DNA of 64,000 nt, from the NCBI GenBank assembly GCA_963716135.1, contig OY970289.1, positions 2,356,001 to 2,420,000 on the forward strand, read 5' to 3'. The notes beneath the pieces are model-generated. The model was not told the origin of the DNA and made no database searches. It saw only the letters and a program-made list of their open reading frames with translations. This DNA is from CAVRAW01 sp963716135 (GTDB taxonomy: Bacteria > Planctomycetota > Planctomycetia > Pirellulales > JADZDJ01). This document shows positions 10,645-19,218 of this stretch, one piece after another (the first letter of the stretch is position 1; every line of letters starts with the position of its first letter). Made by a program: the position numbers and the translations under genes.

Positions 10645-11991
10645 ATGGCGACCATCGCTCCATTTCGCGCCTTGCGGTACGACCTCAAGCACGTCGGCTC
10701 GTTGTCGAACGTCATCTGCCCGCCGTACGACGTCATCGATCCGGAGCTGCAGAATCGCCTCTACAAGAAGCACCCGGCGAACATCATTCGCGCCGAGCTG
10801 AACCGCGACGAACCCGGCGACGACGACGCCAACAACCGCTACACCCGGGCCGCCAAGTTCCTGAGAAACTGGCGCAGCGAAGGCGTGCTGCAGGAAGAAT
10901 CGCAGCCGGCGGTGTACGTGTACCACCAGGAATTCGAAGCCGAAGGAAAGAAGCACGTCCGCCGCGGGTTCATGGTCCGCTGCAAGCTGGAGCGCTTCGG
11001 CGAGGGAAAAATCTACCCGCACGAAGAAACGCTTTCGGGCCCCAAGCAAGATCGCTTGCTCTTGACCCGCGCCTGCCGGGCCAACCTGAGCCAGATCTTC
11101 GGCCTGTTCCCCGACGACAACAATGCCGCGCAGAACCTGCTCGAAGCCGCCGCCAAGAAGGTTACGCCGGTCGAGGCCACGGATCATCTCGGCGTGGTCC
11201 ATCGCCTGTGGACGATCACCGATCCGGCGGTCATTACGAAGCTGGTCGAGCTGATGGCCCCCAAGCCGCTGTTTATCGCCGACGGGCACCATCGCTACGA
11301 AACCGCTTGCAACTACCGCGATGAATTGGCCGCCGCCGGCAAGCTGAAGCCAGACGATCCGGCCAACTTCGTGCTGATGATGTGCGTCGGAATGAGCGAT
11401 CCCGGCCTGCTGGTGCTGCCAACGCACCGCCTGTTCCGCGGCCTCGCGCCAATGGACTCCAAGCAACTGGTGGCCAAGCTCGGCGATTCGTTCACTACCC
11501 GCCAGGCTGGCGAAGGGGCCGATTTGGCCAACACCATCTGGGACGAAATCGAAGGCGCCGGCGATCAAGGGACCATCGGTTTCTTTACTGGTCAGGACGA
11601 ACGCTGGACTATCGCCAAAGCCGCGCCGGAAGGCATGAAGCGGATGGCCGAGATCGCCAACGAGCATTCCGCCGACTGGCAGGGCCTAGGCGTTTCGCTG
11701 CTGCACCGGCTGGTGATCGAAACGCTGCTGGGCGCGAAAGAGCTGCCCAAGCCGAAATACGTCCACTCGGTGAACGAAGTGATCGAAAGCCTCGAAACCG
11801 GCGACACCGCTACCCGCGACGCCACGGGCGTGATGGGGCAAGGGGGCCGCTTTGAACTGGCCGCCCTGGTTATGCCCGCCACCGTGGAACACATCCGCCT
11901 GATCAGCCAGCACGGCGAACGGATGCCGGCTAAAAGCACCTACTTCTACCCGAAGCTAGTCAGCGGGCTGGTCATCAACCCGCTGGAGTGA
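10645..11991 (+). CDS. DUF1015 family protein
   Basis: 448-residue soluble protein of the DUF1015 family, recognised from its opening (IAPFRALRYD, ICPPYDVI), the central YVYHQEF, and the conserved IADGHHRYETACNYRDE box with paired histidines. The biochemical function of the family is not established to my knowledge. The conserved ADGHHRYE box suggests a catalytic or metal site. It lies 33 bases after ahcY, probably in the same transcript, and ends 48 bases before the first parS site. Confidence 0.85.
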   Translation: MATIAPFRALRYDLKHVGSLSNVICPPYDVIDPELQNRLYKKHPANIIRAELNRDEPGDDDANNRYTRAAKFLRNWRSEGVLQEESQPAVYVYHQEFEAEGKKHVRRGFMVRCKLERFGEGKIYPHEETLSGPKQDRLLLTRACRANLSQIFGLFPDDNNAAQNLLEAAAKKVTPVEATDHLGVVHRLWTITDPAVITKLVELMAPKPLFIADGHHRYETACNYRDELAAAGKLKPDDPANFVLMMCVGMSDPGLLVLPTHRLFRGLAPMDSKQLVAKLGDSFTTRQAGEGADLANTIWDEIEGAGDQGTIGFFTGQDERWTIAKAAPEGMKRMAEIANEHSADWQGLGVSLLHRLVIETLLGAKELPKPKYVHSVNEVIESLETGDTATRDATGVMGQGGRFELAALVMPATVEHIRLISQHGERMPAKSTYFYPKLVSGLVINPLE

Positions 11992-12039
11992 TTCATGCGT
12001 CGGGTGGCCGGGGCTGGACCGAAGGGAAGCCCCGGCATC

Positions 12040-12053
12040 GTTTCACGTGAAAC
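12040..12053. promoter_or_regulatory. parS site 1
   Basis: GTTTCACGTGAAAC is the perfect 14-base core of the chromosomal ParB-binding site parS (consensus TGTTTCACGTGAAACA). It lies 216 bases upstream of parA. Confidence 0.9.
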
Positions 12054-12089
12054 CCATCTACGTCGATTGGGTCGTCTACGTCGCCTCAA

Positions 12090-12104
12090 TGTTCCACGTG
12101 AAAC
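12090..12104. promoter_or_regulatory. parS site 2 (one mismatch)
   Basis: TGTTCCACGTGAAAC matches the parS consensus except for one T-to-C change in the left arm. It is centred about 50 bases after site 1. Confidence 0.8.
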
Positions 12105-12126
12105 GGGCAATCTGGCTCGACCCTGC

Positions 12127-12141
12127 TGTTTCACGTGAAAC
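12127..12141. promoter_or_regulatory. parS site 3
   Basis: TGTTTCACGTGAAAC is a perfect match to the parS consensus except for the final base. It is centred about 37 bases after site 2 and 115 bases before the parA start. Binding of ParB here could also repress parAB. Confidence 0.9.
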
Positions 12142-12255
12142 GGCAGACTAAGCGACATTCGATGCCTTCGATAAGCTCGTTGCAATCGCACCTCGGCTGG
12201 GACCGAAGAAGCATATGGTCCGGTATCGAACCGCAGGCGGAAATGGAGTTCCACC

Positions 12256-12999
12256 TTGGGTCGGATTCTATGCATTGCCAATCAGAAAGGGGGCGTCGGC
12301 AAGACGACCACCGCCATCAACCTGGCCGTCGGGCTGGCATTGGCCGGCTCGCGCACCTTGTTGGTGGACCTGGACCCGCAGTGCAATGCCACTAGCGGAC
12401 TGGGCCAGAAGCCCGCCGCGAGGCATCCGTTGATATCGCAGACCCCGCTGCGCGAGTCGCTGCTGGCAACCGATGTGCGCGGGCTAGAGGTTCTGCCGGG
12501 CAGCCGCAACTTCCAGGATGTGGAACTGCTGGCCGGCGCCGAGAACCGCACCGCCACCCTGCGTCAGCACCTGGCCAGTGGGCTGAGTGCTTACGATTTC
12601 GTGCTGATCGACTGCCCGCCGTCGCTGGGGCAACTTACCCGCACGGCTTTGGCCAGTTCCACCGAAGTGGTGATGCCCATCCAGTGCGAGTACTTCGCCA
12701 TGGAAGGCCTGGCCCAAATGATCGAAGTCATCCGCCAGGTCATGCAGCAGCAGCCGCGCCGCCTCCAGTTCGGCGGCATCGTGCTGACGATGGTCGACGA
12801 ATCGCTGGAACTGACGCACGAAGTGGAGCAGCAAGTGCGGGAGTTTTTCGGCGAAATCGTTTTTGGCACCGTGGTCCCGCGCGACGTCGCCGTCAGCGAA
12901 GCCCCCAGCCACGGAGTTTCCGTCATCAACTACGCTCCCCGATCCCGGGGCGCGCGTGCATATACCGAACTGTGCCGCGAAGTCCTCGAAGCGGCGTAA
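12256..12999 (+). CDS. parA: Chromosome partitioning ATPase ParA/Soj
   Basis: Deviant Walker A ATPase that drives segregation of ParB-parS complexes on the nucleoid. 247 residues. It has the deviant P-loop NQKGGVGKTTTAINLA at residues 9-24, the Walker A' region LLVDLDPQCNAT with its signature aspartates, the Walker B LIDCPPSLG, and PIQCEYFAMEGLAQ. The start is a TTG at 12256, giving MGRILCIANQ, the usual ParA length; GGAG sits 6 bases upstream and the only nearby ATG is out of frame. Downstream lies a heptamer hairpin and then parB. Confidence 0.95.
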   Translation: MGRILCIANQKGGVGKTTTAINLAVGLALAGSRTLLVDLDPQCNATSGLGQKPAARHPLISQTPLRESLLATDVRGLEVLPGSRNFQDVELLAGAENRTATLRQHLASGLSAYDFVLIDCPPSLGQLTRTALASSTEVVMPIQCEYFAMEGLAQMIEVIRQVMQQQPRRLQFGGIVLTMVDESLELTHEVEQQVREFFGEIVFGTVVPRDVAVSEAPSHGVSVINYAPRSRGARAYTELCREVLEAA

Positions 13000-13003
13000 C
13001 GAA

Positions 13004-13083
13004 ATGCAGAAGGCAGAAAGCAGAATGCAGAAATTGATTTATCCACATTCGTTTCTGCCTTCTGCCTTCTGCTTTCTGCCTTA
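13004..13083. repeat. Heptamer-built hairpin (GCAGAAG family), copy 1
   Basis: Four direct heptamers (GCAGAAG, GCAGAAA, GCAGAAT, GCAGAAA) face four inverted ones (TTTCTGC, CTTCTGC, CTTCTGC, TTTCTGC) across a 19-base loop, giving a long imperfect stem. It fills most of the 122-base gap between parA and parB. A second copy lies at 23665-23746. Confidence 0.85.
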
Positions 13084-13121
13084 GCAAAACACTCAGCATT
13101 AACATACGAACGGAGATTGCA

Positions 13122-14069
13122 ATGAGTATCCCTCGTCGCCTTGGCCGTGGCCTGGAAGCGTTGCTCGGACAGCCCGATAGTCCGATCGCGGAACATTCCG
13201 CCGCCGCGCCGCAAGCTGATTCCTCTGCCGCCGGCCCGACGCAAATCAGCGTCTACGAAATCGACAGCAATCCGTATCAGCCGCGGCAGGAATTCGATGA
13301 AGCCGAAATCGAATCGCTCGCTGCCAGCATCCGCGAGCATGGCGTCATCCAGGCCGTCATCGTCCGCCGCGTCGGCCAGCGCTATCAGTTGATCGCCGGC
13401 GAACGCCGCTTGCGTGCCGCCATTAAAGCTGGCAAAACGCAAGTGCCCGCTCAGGTGCGCGAAGCCGACGACCGGCAAATGGCCGAGTTGGCGATCGTAG
13501 AAAACTTGCAGCGCAAAGATCTGAACGCACTGGAAAAGGCCGCTTCCTTCCAGCAGTACCTTGCCACCTACGGCTGCACGCAGGAAGAGCTGGCCCAGCG
13601 CCTGTCGATCGATCGCTCCACGGTGGCCAACCTGATCCGCTTGCTCGATCTGCCGCAGGCCGTCCAGCAATCGCTGCGCTCAGCGCGCATTAGCGCCGGC
13701 CACGCCCGCGCGCTATTGACTGTCGGCGACGAGCAAAAGCAAATCGCCATCTGCAAACAAATCCAAACCGAAGGTCTGTCTGTAAGGGCGGTGGAACAAT
13801 TAGTGCAGGATTCGCAAACTTCTGCCGACAGCGAACAGCTCTCCGTCGTCGGCGAAGACGGCCAATCGCGCCCCGTCGCGCGCACGCGCAGCAAGCAAAT
13901 TGCCGCGCTGGAACAAGAATTCCGCGCGGCGCTGGGCACGAAAGTGCAAATCACGCAAGCCGCCAAAGGCCGCGGAAAAATTGTGATCCACTTCACCAAT
14001 CACGACGAATTCGACCGCATCCGCGCCCACCTCACGCACAGCTCGCACCACAAATCGCAAGCGGGATAA
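13122..14069 (+). CDS. parB: Chromosome partitioning protein ParB/Spo0J
   Basis: CTP-dependent DNA clamp that loads at parS. 315 residues. It shows the N-terminal ParA-interacting segment RRLGRGLEALLG, the ParB nuclease-like domain with NPYQPR and the CTP-binding GERRLRAA, then ENLQRKDLNALEKA and the helix-turn-helix TQEELAQRLSIDRSTVANLIRLL that reads parS. The C-terminal third (LEQEFRAALGTKVQI to the end) is the dimerisation domain. The start at ATG 13122 has GGAG 7 bases upstream. Its targets are the three parS sites in front of parA. Confidence 0.96.
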   Translation: MSIPRRLGRGLEALLGQPDSPIAEHSAAAPQADSSAAGPTQISVYEIDSNPYQPRQEFDEAEIESLAASIREHGVIQAVIVRRVGQRYQLIAGERRLRAAIKAGKTQVPAQVREADDRQMAELAIVENLQRKDLNALEKAASFQQYLATYGCTQEELAQRLSIDRSTVANLIRLLDLPQAVQQSLRSARISAGHARALLTVGDEQKQIAICKQIQTEGLSVRAVEQLVQDSQTSADSEQLSVVGEDGQSRPVARTRSKQIAALEQEFRAALGTKVQITQAAKGRGKIVIHFTNHDEFDRIRAHLTHSSHHKSQAG

Positions 14070-14088
14070 AGTGCTTTCGTCGGTCGGC

Positions 14089-15198
14089 TTAGTCTTGGTA
14101 CTCGGCGTAGCCTTTGAACGGGTCGGTGACCGATTTCGGCGAGAACCAATAGTTGGTTTCGCCCATGAAGAACGTGTCGCCGCTCTTCACCGTATCCAGC
14201 AGATCGAAATAGATCGTGTTGCCTGTTTTTGTGTCCCACACGACGTCCCAGTCGGCGCCTCCGGCCAGAACGTCGTGGCCGTCCTCGCAATACAGATAGT
14301 CGTTGCCGGCCTCGCCGTACAGATGATCGCGGCCGTCTCCGCCGTACATCAGGTCGCTTCCGTCGCCGCCGTAGATGGTGTCGTTCCCGCTATTTGGCGA
14401 TTGATCGGGATACTCCGTTCCCTTGGAGATCGTGCCGCCCCAAATCAAATCGTCGCCACCTTCGCCGTAGATCGTGTCGTCGCCGTTTCCGCCCTGAATG
14501 ATGTCGGCGCCGCCTTGGCCGTGGATCGTGTCGTTGCCGGCATCGCCGTAGAGGGCGTCAACATTGTCGGCCCCCAAGATGTAATCAATGCCTGCGCCGC
14601 CGTGAATGATATTTCGGCCATCCGCTCCGCCGCTGGTGTAGTTGCCGTAGAGCAGATCGTCGCCGTCGTCGCCCCACAGCTCATCGTTGCCTTGGTAGCC
14701 GTACAGGTAATCGGCGCCCGCGCCGCCGTGCATTTCATCGTCCTTTTCGCTGCCGTAGAGGATGTCGTTTCCGCCGTTGCCGTTCAGAATGTTCTTGGTG
14801 CCGGTTTCCGGGCCACCGGCGCTTGTGGCGGCATACAGCTTGTCGGCCCCGCTGCCGCCACTGAGCGTATCGTTGCCGAAGTCGCCGTACATTTCCGAGG
14901 GCTTGGAAGTTTTGTTTTCGATGACGTCGTCGCCGTCGTAGCCGTGCACCACGATCTTATCCACAGCTCCAGGGCTGAATGTTTTTCGCAGGATGGCGCC
15001 CGTCGACAGGTCTTCCACTGTTACCTGGATGTTGAGCGTCTTGCCGGTATTTGTGGGCGAATAACCGACGACGATGTGGTCGCTGTGCTCCGTGCCTTGA
15101 ACCGTGAGGATGTGATTGGACAGCGTTGCGCTGGCGGTTTTCATTTCGCGGCGTTCGAGCCGTTCGAAGGACAACCGGCGACGGCGATTGCGGTTCAT
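14089..15198 (-). CDS. RTX-like (hemolysin-type) calcium-binding repeat protein
   Basis: 369 residues, secreted or surface-associated. The body is an array of glycine/aspartate nonapeptides (GGxGxDxLY type, for example NGGNDILYG, GGDGSDLMYG, EAGNDYLY) spanning about residues 90-335, which form calcium-binding parallel beta-rolls. The N-terminus is very basic (MNRNRRRRLSFERLERREM) and looks like a variant of the planctomycete FExLExR-type export leader (LEPR-XLL-like) rather than a standard signal peptide. The last 30 residues (FFMGETNYWFSPKSVTDPF) are not repeat-like. No RTX type I secretion genes are nearby. It is convergent with parB, only 19 bases apart. Confidence 0.8.
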   Translation of the reverse strand: MNRNRRRRLSFERLERREMKTASATLSNHILTVQGTEHSDHIVVGYSPTNTGKTLNIQVTVEDLSTGAILRKTFSPGAVDKIVVHGYDGDDVIENKTSKPSEMYGDFGNDTLSGGSGADKLYAATSAGGPETGTKNILNGNGGNDILYGSEKDDEMHGGAGADYLYGYQGNDELWGDDGDDLLYGNYTSGGADGRNIIHGGAGIDYILGADNVDALYGDAGNDTIHGQGGADIIQGGNGDDTIYGEGGDDLIWGGTISKGTEYPDQSPNSGNDTIYGGDGSDLMYGGDGRDHLYGEAGNDYLYCEDGHDVLAGGADWDVVWDTKTGNTIYFDLLDTVKSGDTFFMGETNYWFSPKSVTDPFKGYAEYQD

Positions 15199-15375
15199 GG
15201 CCGAGAACTCCCTGTATGCGTGCGATGGAAGGTAGGATTTGGACCTACCCTCGGGAGCGGAAAACCGGCCGATTTGTTACGGATGAGCCTCGATCGGCCG
15301 GAAAATCCCTGGGGAACTGACGGTGCCCCGTGTCGCGCCGCCATCGTGGTAGGGCCGTTGATAGCAACCGTCACT

Positions 15376-15771
15376 TCAGGCCCGATACTGCTCGTCGCTC
15401 ACGTGTTCCATCCATTGGACCGCCTTGCCGTCGAGCTTCTCCTGGATGGCGATGTGCGTCATCGATGAAGTGGGGGCCGCACCGTGCCAATGCTTTTCGC
15501 TTGGGGCGAATGAAATAACGTCGCCGGGGCGGATTTCTTCAATGGGCCCGCCCCAGCGCTGCGCGCGGCCGGCGCCGGCAGTCACAATCAGCGATTGCCC
15601 CAGCGGGTGGGTGTGCCAAGCCGTCCGTGCGCCCGGCTCGAACGTGACGCTCGCGCCAACCACTCGCCCCGGTGCGGCCGCTTCGAGCAAGGGCTCAATT
15701 CGCACGGCGCCCGTGAAATATTCTACCGATCCTTGATTGGAAGGCCGCGAACCGCTGCGCTTGATTTCCAT
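15376..15771 (-). CDS. Cupin-domain protein (hydroxynitrile lyase-like)
   Basis: 131-residue single-domain cupin. The first cupin motif is seen in GARTAWHTHPLGQSLIV and the second in RPGDVISFAPSEKHWHGA, giving the usual His/His/Gln/His-type metal site of small bacterial cupins. The sequence resembles the (R)-selective hydroxynitrile lyase / carboxymuconolactone-associated cupins, but the substrate cannot be told. The flanks are an RTX-like gene and a small membrane protein gene on the same strand, with no clear pathway link. Confidence 0.8.
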   Translation of the reverse strand: MEIKRSGSRPSNQGSVEYFTGAVRIEPLLEAAAPGRVVGASVTFEPGARTAWHTHPLGQSLIVTAGAGRAQRWGGPIEEIRPGDVISFAPSEKHWHGAAPTSSMTHIAIQEKLDGKAVQWMEHVSDEQYRA

Positions 15772-15810
15772 CGCTTCGCTCCTTCGAATTTCGAAAGCCG
15801 CGTGCCGGGT

Positions 15811-16318
15811 TTAGGTGGACCACGCCTTCGTTTTAGCGATCGTGCGGCCTTCTGCAACCCTCTTCCGGCGCATCCAGATCACACTCGCTACGAAGGTTAG
15901 AAAGCTCACGCTCAAATAGCACAGCATGAACCAGCGTCCTGGAAACGCCGCAGTTGGATCGACGTGATTCAATCGCAGGGCAATGAAGCCCAAAAGATAC
16001 GAAGAAGGCGCAATCAGCAGCGCCGCAGGCACAAGCTGCCGCGCCTTCCAGGCAATAGCGATAAAGAGGGCTCCGGTCAGAAAGTTTGAAATTCCAAAGG
16101 CGCCCAAGAGCATCAATTGATTGCCGCCGGCTTGCGACAAATCCACCCCCGGCAACGTGCACCGCCGAATGCTCGACCAGAAACGTGTGCAAAATCCCGC
16201 GCACCAAATCGATAACGCCCATGCAGACTAACACGACCGCACCAAACGCCGGCGTGTTCCTGCATTCTGCCTGTGATTCACGAGTGAAGTTCGCCACGTT
16301 GATTGCTCCTGAACTCAT
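15811..16318 (-). CDS. Small integral membrane protein (frameshifted)
   Basis: About 168 residues when the frames are joined. The first frame gives FGAVVLVCMGVIDLVRGILHTFLVEHSAVHVAG; the second continues VDLSQAGGNQLMLLGAFGISNFLTGALFIAIAW and two more hydrophobic helices ending in MRRKRVAEGR. Four membrane spans are likely. The break is in a run of five C (16146-16150, G on the coding strand): removing one base joins HVAG to VDLSQ. The family is not recognised with certainty; it recalls small DUF4345-like membrane proteins. A homopolymer error is the simplest explanation. Confidence 0.6.
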
Positions 16319-16389
16319 GGCTGATCATTGTTTCGCCGAGGATATATAGCTCACAGCCGTTACGTGTTCATGCGCACACTGGCGAACCA

Positions 16390-16418
16390 TTGCGGATTCT
16401 TCGCAGTCGTTTTAGAAT
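16390..16418 (+). promoter_or_regulatory. Putative promoter of tRNA-Pro
   Basis: TTGCGG and TAGAAT are separated by 17 bases, with the -10 box ending 10 bases before the mature tRNA 5' end. Confidence 0.55.
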
Positions 16419-16428
16419 GCGTGCAACC

Positions 16429-16506
16429 CGGGGCGTAGCTCAGCCTGGCTAGAGCGCTTGGTTTGGGACCAAGAGGCCGAAGGTTCAAATCCTTTCGCCC
16501 CGACCA
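16429..16506 (+). tRNA. tRNA-Pro (anticodon TGG), CCA encoded
   Basis: Complete cloverleaf. The acceptor CGGGGCG pairs with CGCCCCG, the D arm is GCTC..GAGC, the anticodon loop is TTTGGGA with TGG at 34-36, and the T arm carries GGTTCAAAT. A discriminator A and an encoded CCA close the gene. A perfect hairpin terminator follows. Confidence 0.96.
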
Positions 16507-16509
16507 TGA

Positions 16510-16545
16510 GGGGACATTCTACTTTTGTAGAATGTCCCTTTTTTG
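16510..16545 (+). terminator. Terminator of tRNA-Pro
   Basis: A perfect 12-base stem (GGGACATTCTAC / GTAGAATGTCCC) with a TTTT loop is followed by TTTTTT, starting within 5 bases of the tRNA end. Confidence 0.92.
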
Positions 16546-16606
16546 ATTCCGACAGCGCGATTGCGACATTCGCGCCGATGACGCTCGTGACCGGGACAAT
16601 TCATTA

Positions 16607-16671
16607 GGAAGCGGGGAATCCAGGAAGGAAATCAATTGCAGCTTTCATGGTTTCCTGGCTTCCTTATCATT
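16607..16671. repeat. Imperfect inverted repeat of AGGAAGCC/AGGAAAC type
   Basis: A left arm rich in AGGAAG/AGGAAA and a right arm TTTCCTGGCTTCCTTA can fold together across about 20 bases. The 7-base rhythm resembles the other heptamer hairpins here. It occupies the gap between the tRNA terminator and the panC stop. Confidence 0.5.
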
Positions 16672-16699
16672 TTTGTCTTCTCTGCGCCTCTGCGGTCAG

Positions 16700-17582
16700 T
16701 TAATTTTCCACCGGGCCGAGCATCTCATTGTCGATGAGGCGGGTTTTGCCCACGCGGGCGGCCAGCAGCACTACGGCAGAGGAATCAATGCGACGAAGTT
16801 CCTTCAGGCTGTTTGGATCCGCCACGCCGACATATTCAATTTGCACGCCAGGCTCGGCGGCGATCGCATCGCGCACGGCATCGCGGATTTTGCCCGCATC
16901 GCGCTCGTTGGAGGCGAACATTTCGCGCCAACCGCAAGCTGCCCGATAGCACCAGCGCACGACGCCGCTCGTCGGCGCTGAGGAAAGCGTTGCGGGAGCT
17001 CATCGCCAGGCCGTCGGGGTCGCGCACCAACGGGCAAGGAACGATTTGAATCGGCAGATTCAGATCGGTCACCATCCGCTCGATCGTCAAAAGCTGCTGA
17101 TAATCTTTGCGGCCGAAATAGGCGCGGTCGGCCGGCACGATCTGGAATAGCTTGAGCACCACCGTGGCGACGCCGCGGAAATGTCCTGGACGCACCGCGC
17201 CTTCCCATTGCCGGGTCACGCCGCGGACATCGACGGATGTGGAAAAGCCGGGCGGAAAGATTTCTTCGGTCGTGGGAGTGAATACCAGTTCGACGGCCAA
17301 CGGGGCTAATAGCGCCAGATCGGCTTCCAATGTGCGCGGATACTTTTTGAAGTCTTCCTTCGGGCCGAATTGCTTGGGATTCACGAAAATCGACACGACG
17401 ACGATGTCGCACTCGCGCCGGCACCGCTCGACCAGACTGAGATGTCCCGCGTGCAAAGCGCCCATCGTCGGCACCAGGCCCACGCGCTTGCCGGCAAGCT
17501 GCTGTGCGCGCACATATTGCTGGACTTCCTGCGCGCTGGCGAGGGTGCGAGGCAGGGCCGGCAGTGTGGGTGCGTCGGGCAT
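16700..17582 (-). CDS. panC: Pantothenate synthetase (frameshifted)
   Basis: Ligates pantoate and beta-alanine using ATP, the last step of pantothenate synthesis. The first frame contains VGLVPTMGALHAGHLSLVERC (the HxGH nucleotidyl-transferase motif), IFVNPKQFGPKEDF, GHFRGVATVVLKLF, FGRKDYQQL, and DPDGLAMSSRN. The second frame supplies the C-terminal domain EMFASNERDAGKIRDAVR..EYVGVADPNSLKEL..LLAARVGKTRLIDN. The break is at about 16923-16930 (TTGGCGCGAAATG); adding two bases (GC) restores LRLAREMFAS. No residues seem missing, so the gene is probably intact in the cell. It starts 4 bases after the folK stop, so the two are co-transcribed as folate and pantothenate genes. Confidence 0.88.
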
Positions 17583-17586
17583 TTCG

Positions 17587-18570
17587 TCAATTCATCGATT
17601 CGATCGCGGCAATGAATTCGGCTTCAGCGGCGCCGGGCTCGGCCAAATCGAGCCACAGCACCGGACCGATGCCGGGCCGGGAGGCTCGAATACGTAGAGC
17701 CACGGCCAGGCGCTGGTGCAGCGCTTGATTATCGCTCGAGGCTTTCGGTTCGGCGGGAATAACCAGCATTTTCGGCGGGACGACGGCTGACGACAATGTC
17801 TGCCACGTGTTGTCGAGTTCGCCGGGCCACAGTACGTCGCCCAGCGCCAGCAAATCTTCAATCCAAAATGGTGTGACTGTACCAGCAGTGGCGGCCGACC
17901 AATTCTCGCGCGCCAGCATTTCGGCCTGCCGGCGGAGGAATTCTATCGCCGAGGTTAGGTCGAGGCTAGGCGAATCGAGCGCTGGAATCGCGGCGAATTC
18001 CAGCAATCGCCAGCCGAACTTCTTTGCAATTGCGGCTGCCATTCGGCGGGAAGCCTCTTGCAAAGATTCCGGCAGGCCAGCACTGCTGATCGCCACGTAT
18101 CGCGGCGCCGTGCGCAGGTGCTCGAGCAGTTGCGCGACAGTCCAGCCGATCGTGGGATGCACCATCGACGGGGCGATTTCCGCGGCGGGGTCCAGCACAA
18201 AGCGGCGCATCGCCATGCGCGGATGCGGCAGCGTCAGTTTCGCCGTGTGAAGCACTAGCTCATCGTAGAGCAACAGATCGAGATCGATCGTGCGCGCCTC
18301 CCATCGCCGGCCGCGCGCACGGCCCAAATCCATTTCAACCTGCTCCAGCACTGCCAGCAGCGCCGTGGGCGTGAGATTTGTTTCCATCAGGACCGCGCCG
18401 TTGAGAAACGGCGGCTGGTCGGGTGGACCGCCAATCGCCCGCGTTTCGTGCCACGCGCTGACGCGCAGGTTTTGCACGCCCTGGGCGGCCGCCAATCGCT
18501 GCACGGCGGCGTCGAGCAGCTTCCGGCGATCGCCGAGATTGGAGCCCAATGCAATCAGAGCCCGCGGCAT
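17587..18570 (-). CDS. folK: FolK (HPPK) fused to a degenerate deoxynucleoside-kinase-like domain
   Basis: Residues 1-150 are 6-hydroxymethyl-7,8-dihydropterin pyrophosphokinase: ALIALGSNLGDRR, FLNGAVLMET, the catalytic RARGRRWEARTIDLDLLLYD, and PHPRMAMRRFVLDPAAEI. Residues 170-327 resemble a deoxynucleoside kinase (dNK): an opening beta-alpha unit (VAISSAGLPESLQEASRRMA) sits where the P-loop GxxGxGK should be, then GWRLLEF, a FLRRQAEML helix, TPFWIEDLLAL (like the SDYLFxKDLLFA of dNKs), and PPKMLVIPAEP (like PDLVVYLQ). The P-loop glycines and lysine are gone, so that half is probably not a kinase. I chose the ATG at 18570, directly before the HPPK domain. It overlaps no neighbour and leads into panC. 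Confidence 0.88.
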   Translation of the reverse strand: MPRALIALGSNLGDRRKLLDAAVQRLAAAQGVQNLRVSAWHETRAIGGPPDQPPFLNGAVLMETNLTPTALLAVLEQVEMDLGRARGRRWEARTIDLDLLLYDELVLHTAKLTLPHPRMAMRRFVLDPAAEIAPSMVHPTIGWTVAQLLEHLRTAPRYVAISSAGLPESLQEASRRMAAAIAKKFGWRLLEFAAIPALDSPSLDLTSAIEFLRRQAEMLARENWSAATAGTVTPFWIEDLLALGDVLWPGELDNTWQTLSSAVVPPKMLVIPAEPKASSDNQALHQRLAVALRIRASRPGIGPVLWLDLAEPGAAEAEFIAAIESMN

Positions 18571-19218
18571 AAAATCGTAAAGCGCAGGACGAATAAGCCG
18601 CGCGGACAACAGGCCGCGGAGAAAAGAAACATGGGGGGGACATCCGGGCCCCGACCGAAGTCGTCGACAGTCGATCCCTCTGCTCGCGCCCCCCAAGTTA
18701 AACTTGGAAGTTTCAATGGACCAGCCGCGGATCGGACCGACGAGCACCGGCGCAAACCGAGCCCCGCCAGGCACGCCGTCAGCGTACCCGCAGCGCACCT
18801 GCGCCGGACGAACAATCAAGCAAAATCGATTGGTGTCAACGTCGAGATCAACCGTTTGCCGCCAGGCGATTCCTTTCAGCGAGGCGCGTGGTGGGCATCA
18901 AAATCGTCTCGATGCCGGCGCCGGCGGAAAGTGTTCGGACATTTCTGGCCGCTAACAGCCGTTGAACCTCGACACATTTGTTATTCGCGCTCATCGGACC
19001 AAACGCGAGGCTTATTTTGCGGCGTCGCCAAAATTTGTCAAGCATGCGGCGCGCAGACAAATTTTATTTTTTGTTTTCTGCGAGAAACTCCGCGACAGGT
19101 CGCGAAAGATTTTTTTGTCGCCGCGAAATATGAGCGCAGCGTCACAAAATCTCTTGACAAGCAGCTCGCAAAACGCACAGTACGCGATTTGCAGCGGAGA
19201 ACTCGCCGCTTTTGCCCG
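18571..19218. other. Intergenic region, no gene recognised (648 bases)
   Basis: No frame shows protein-like sequence. The part around 19030-19150 is AT-rich compared with the window and contains several TCGCG/CGCGA repeats flanking T-rich tracts. Promoter elements for folK would be expected here, but I could not choose a convincing -35/-10 pair. Confidence 0.5.

Noticed and set aside
19030..19200. Possible small gene in the AT-rich region upstream of the Cys-rich protein
   Set aside because: Short frames there have no ribosome site and no protein-like composition.
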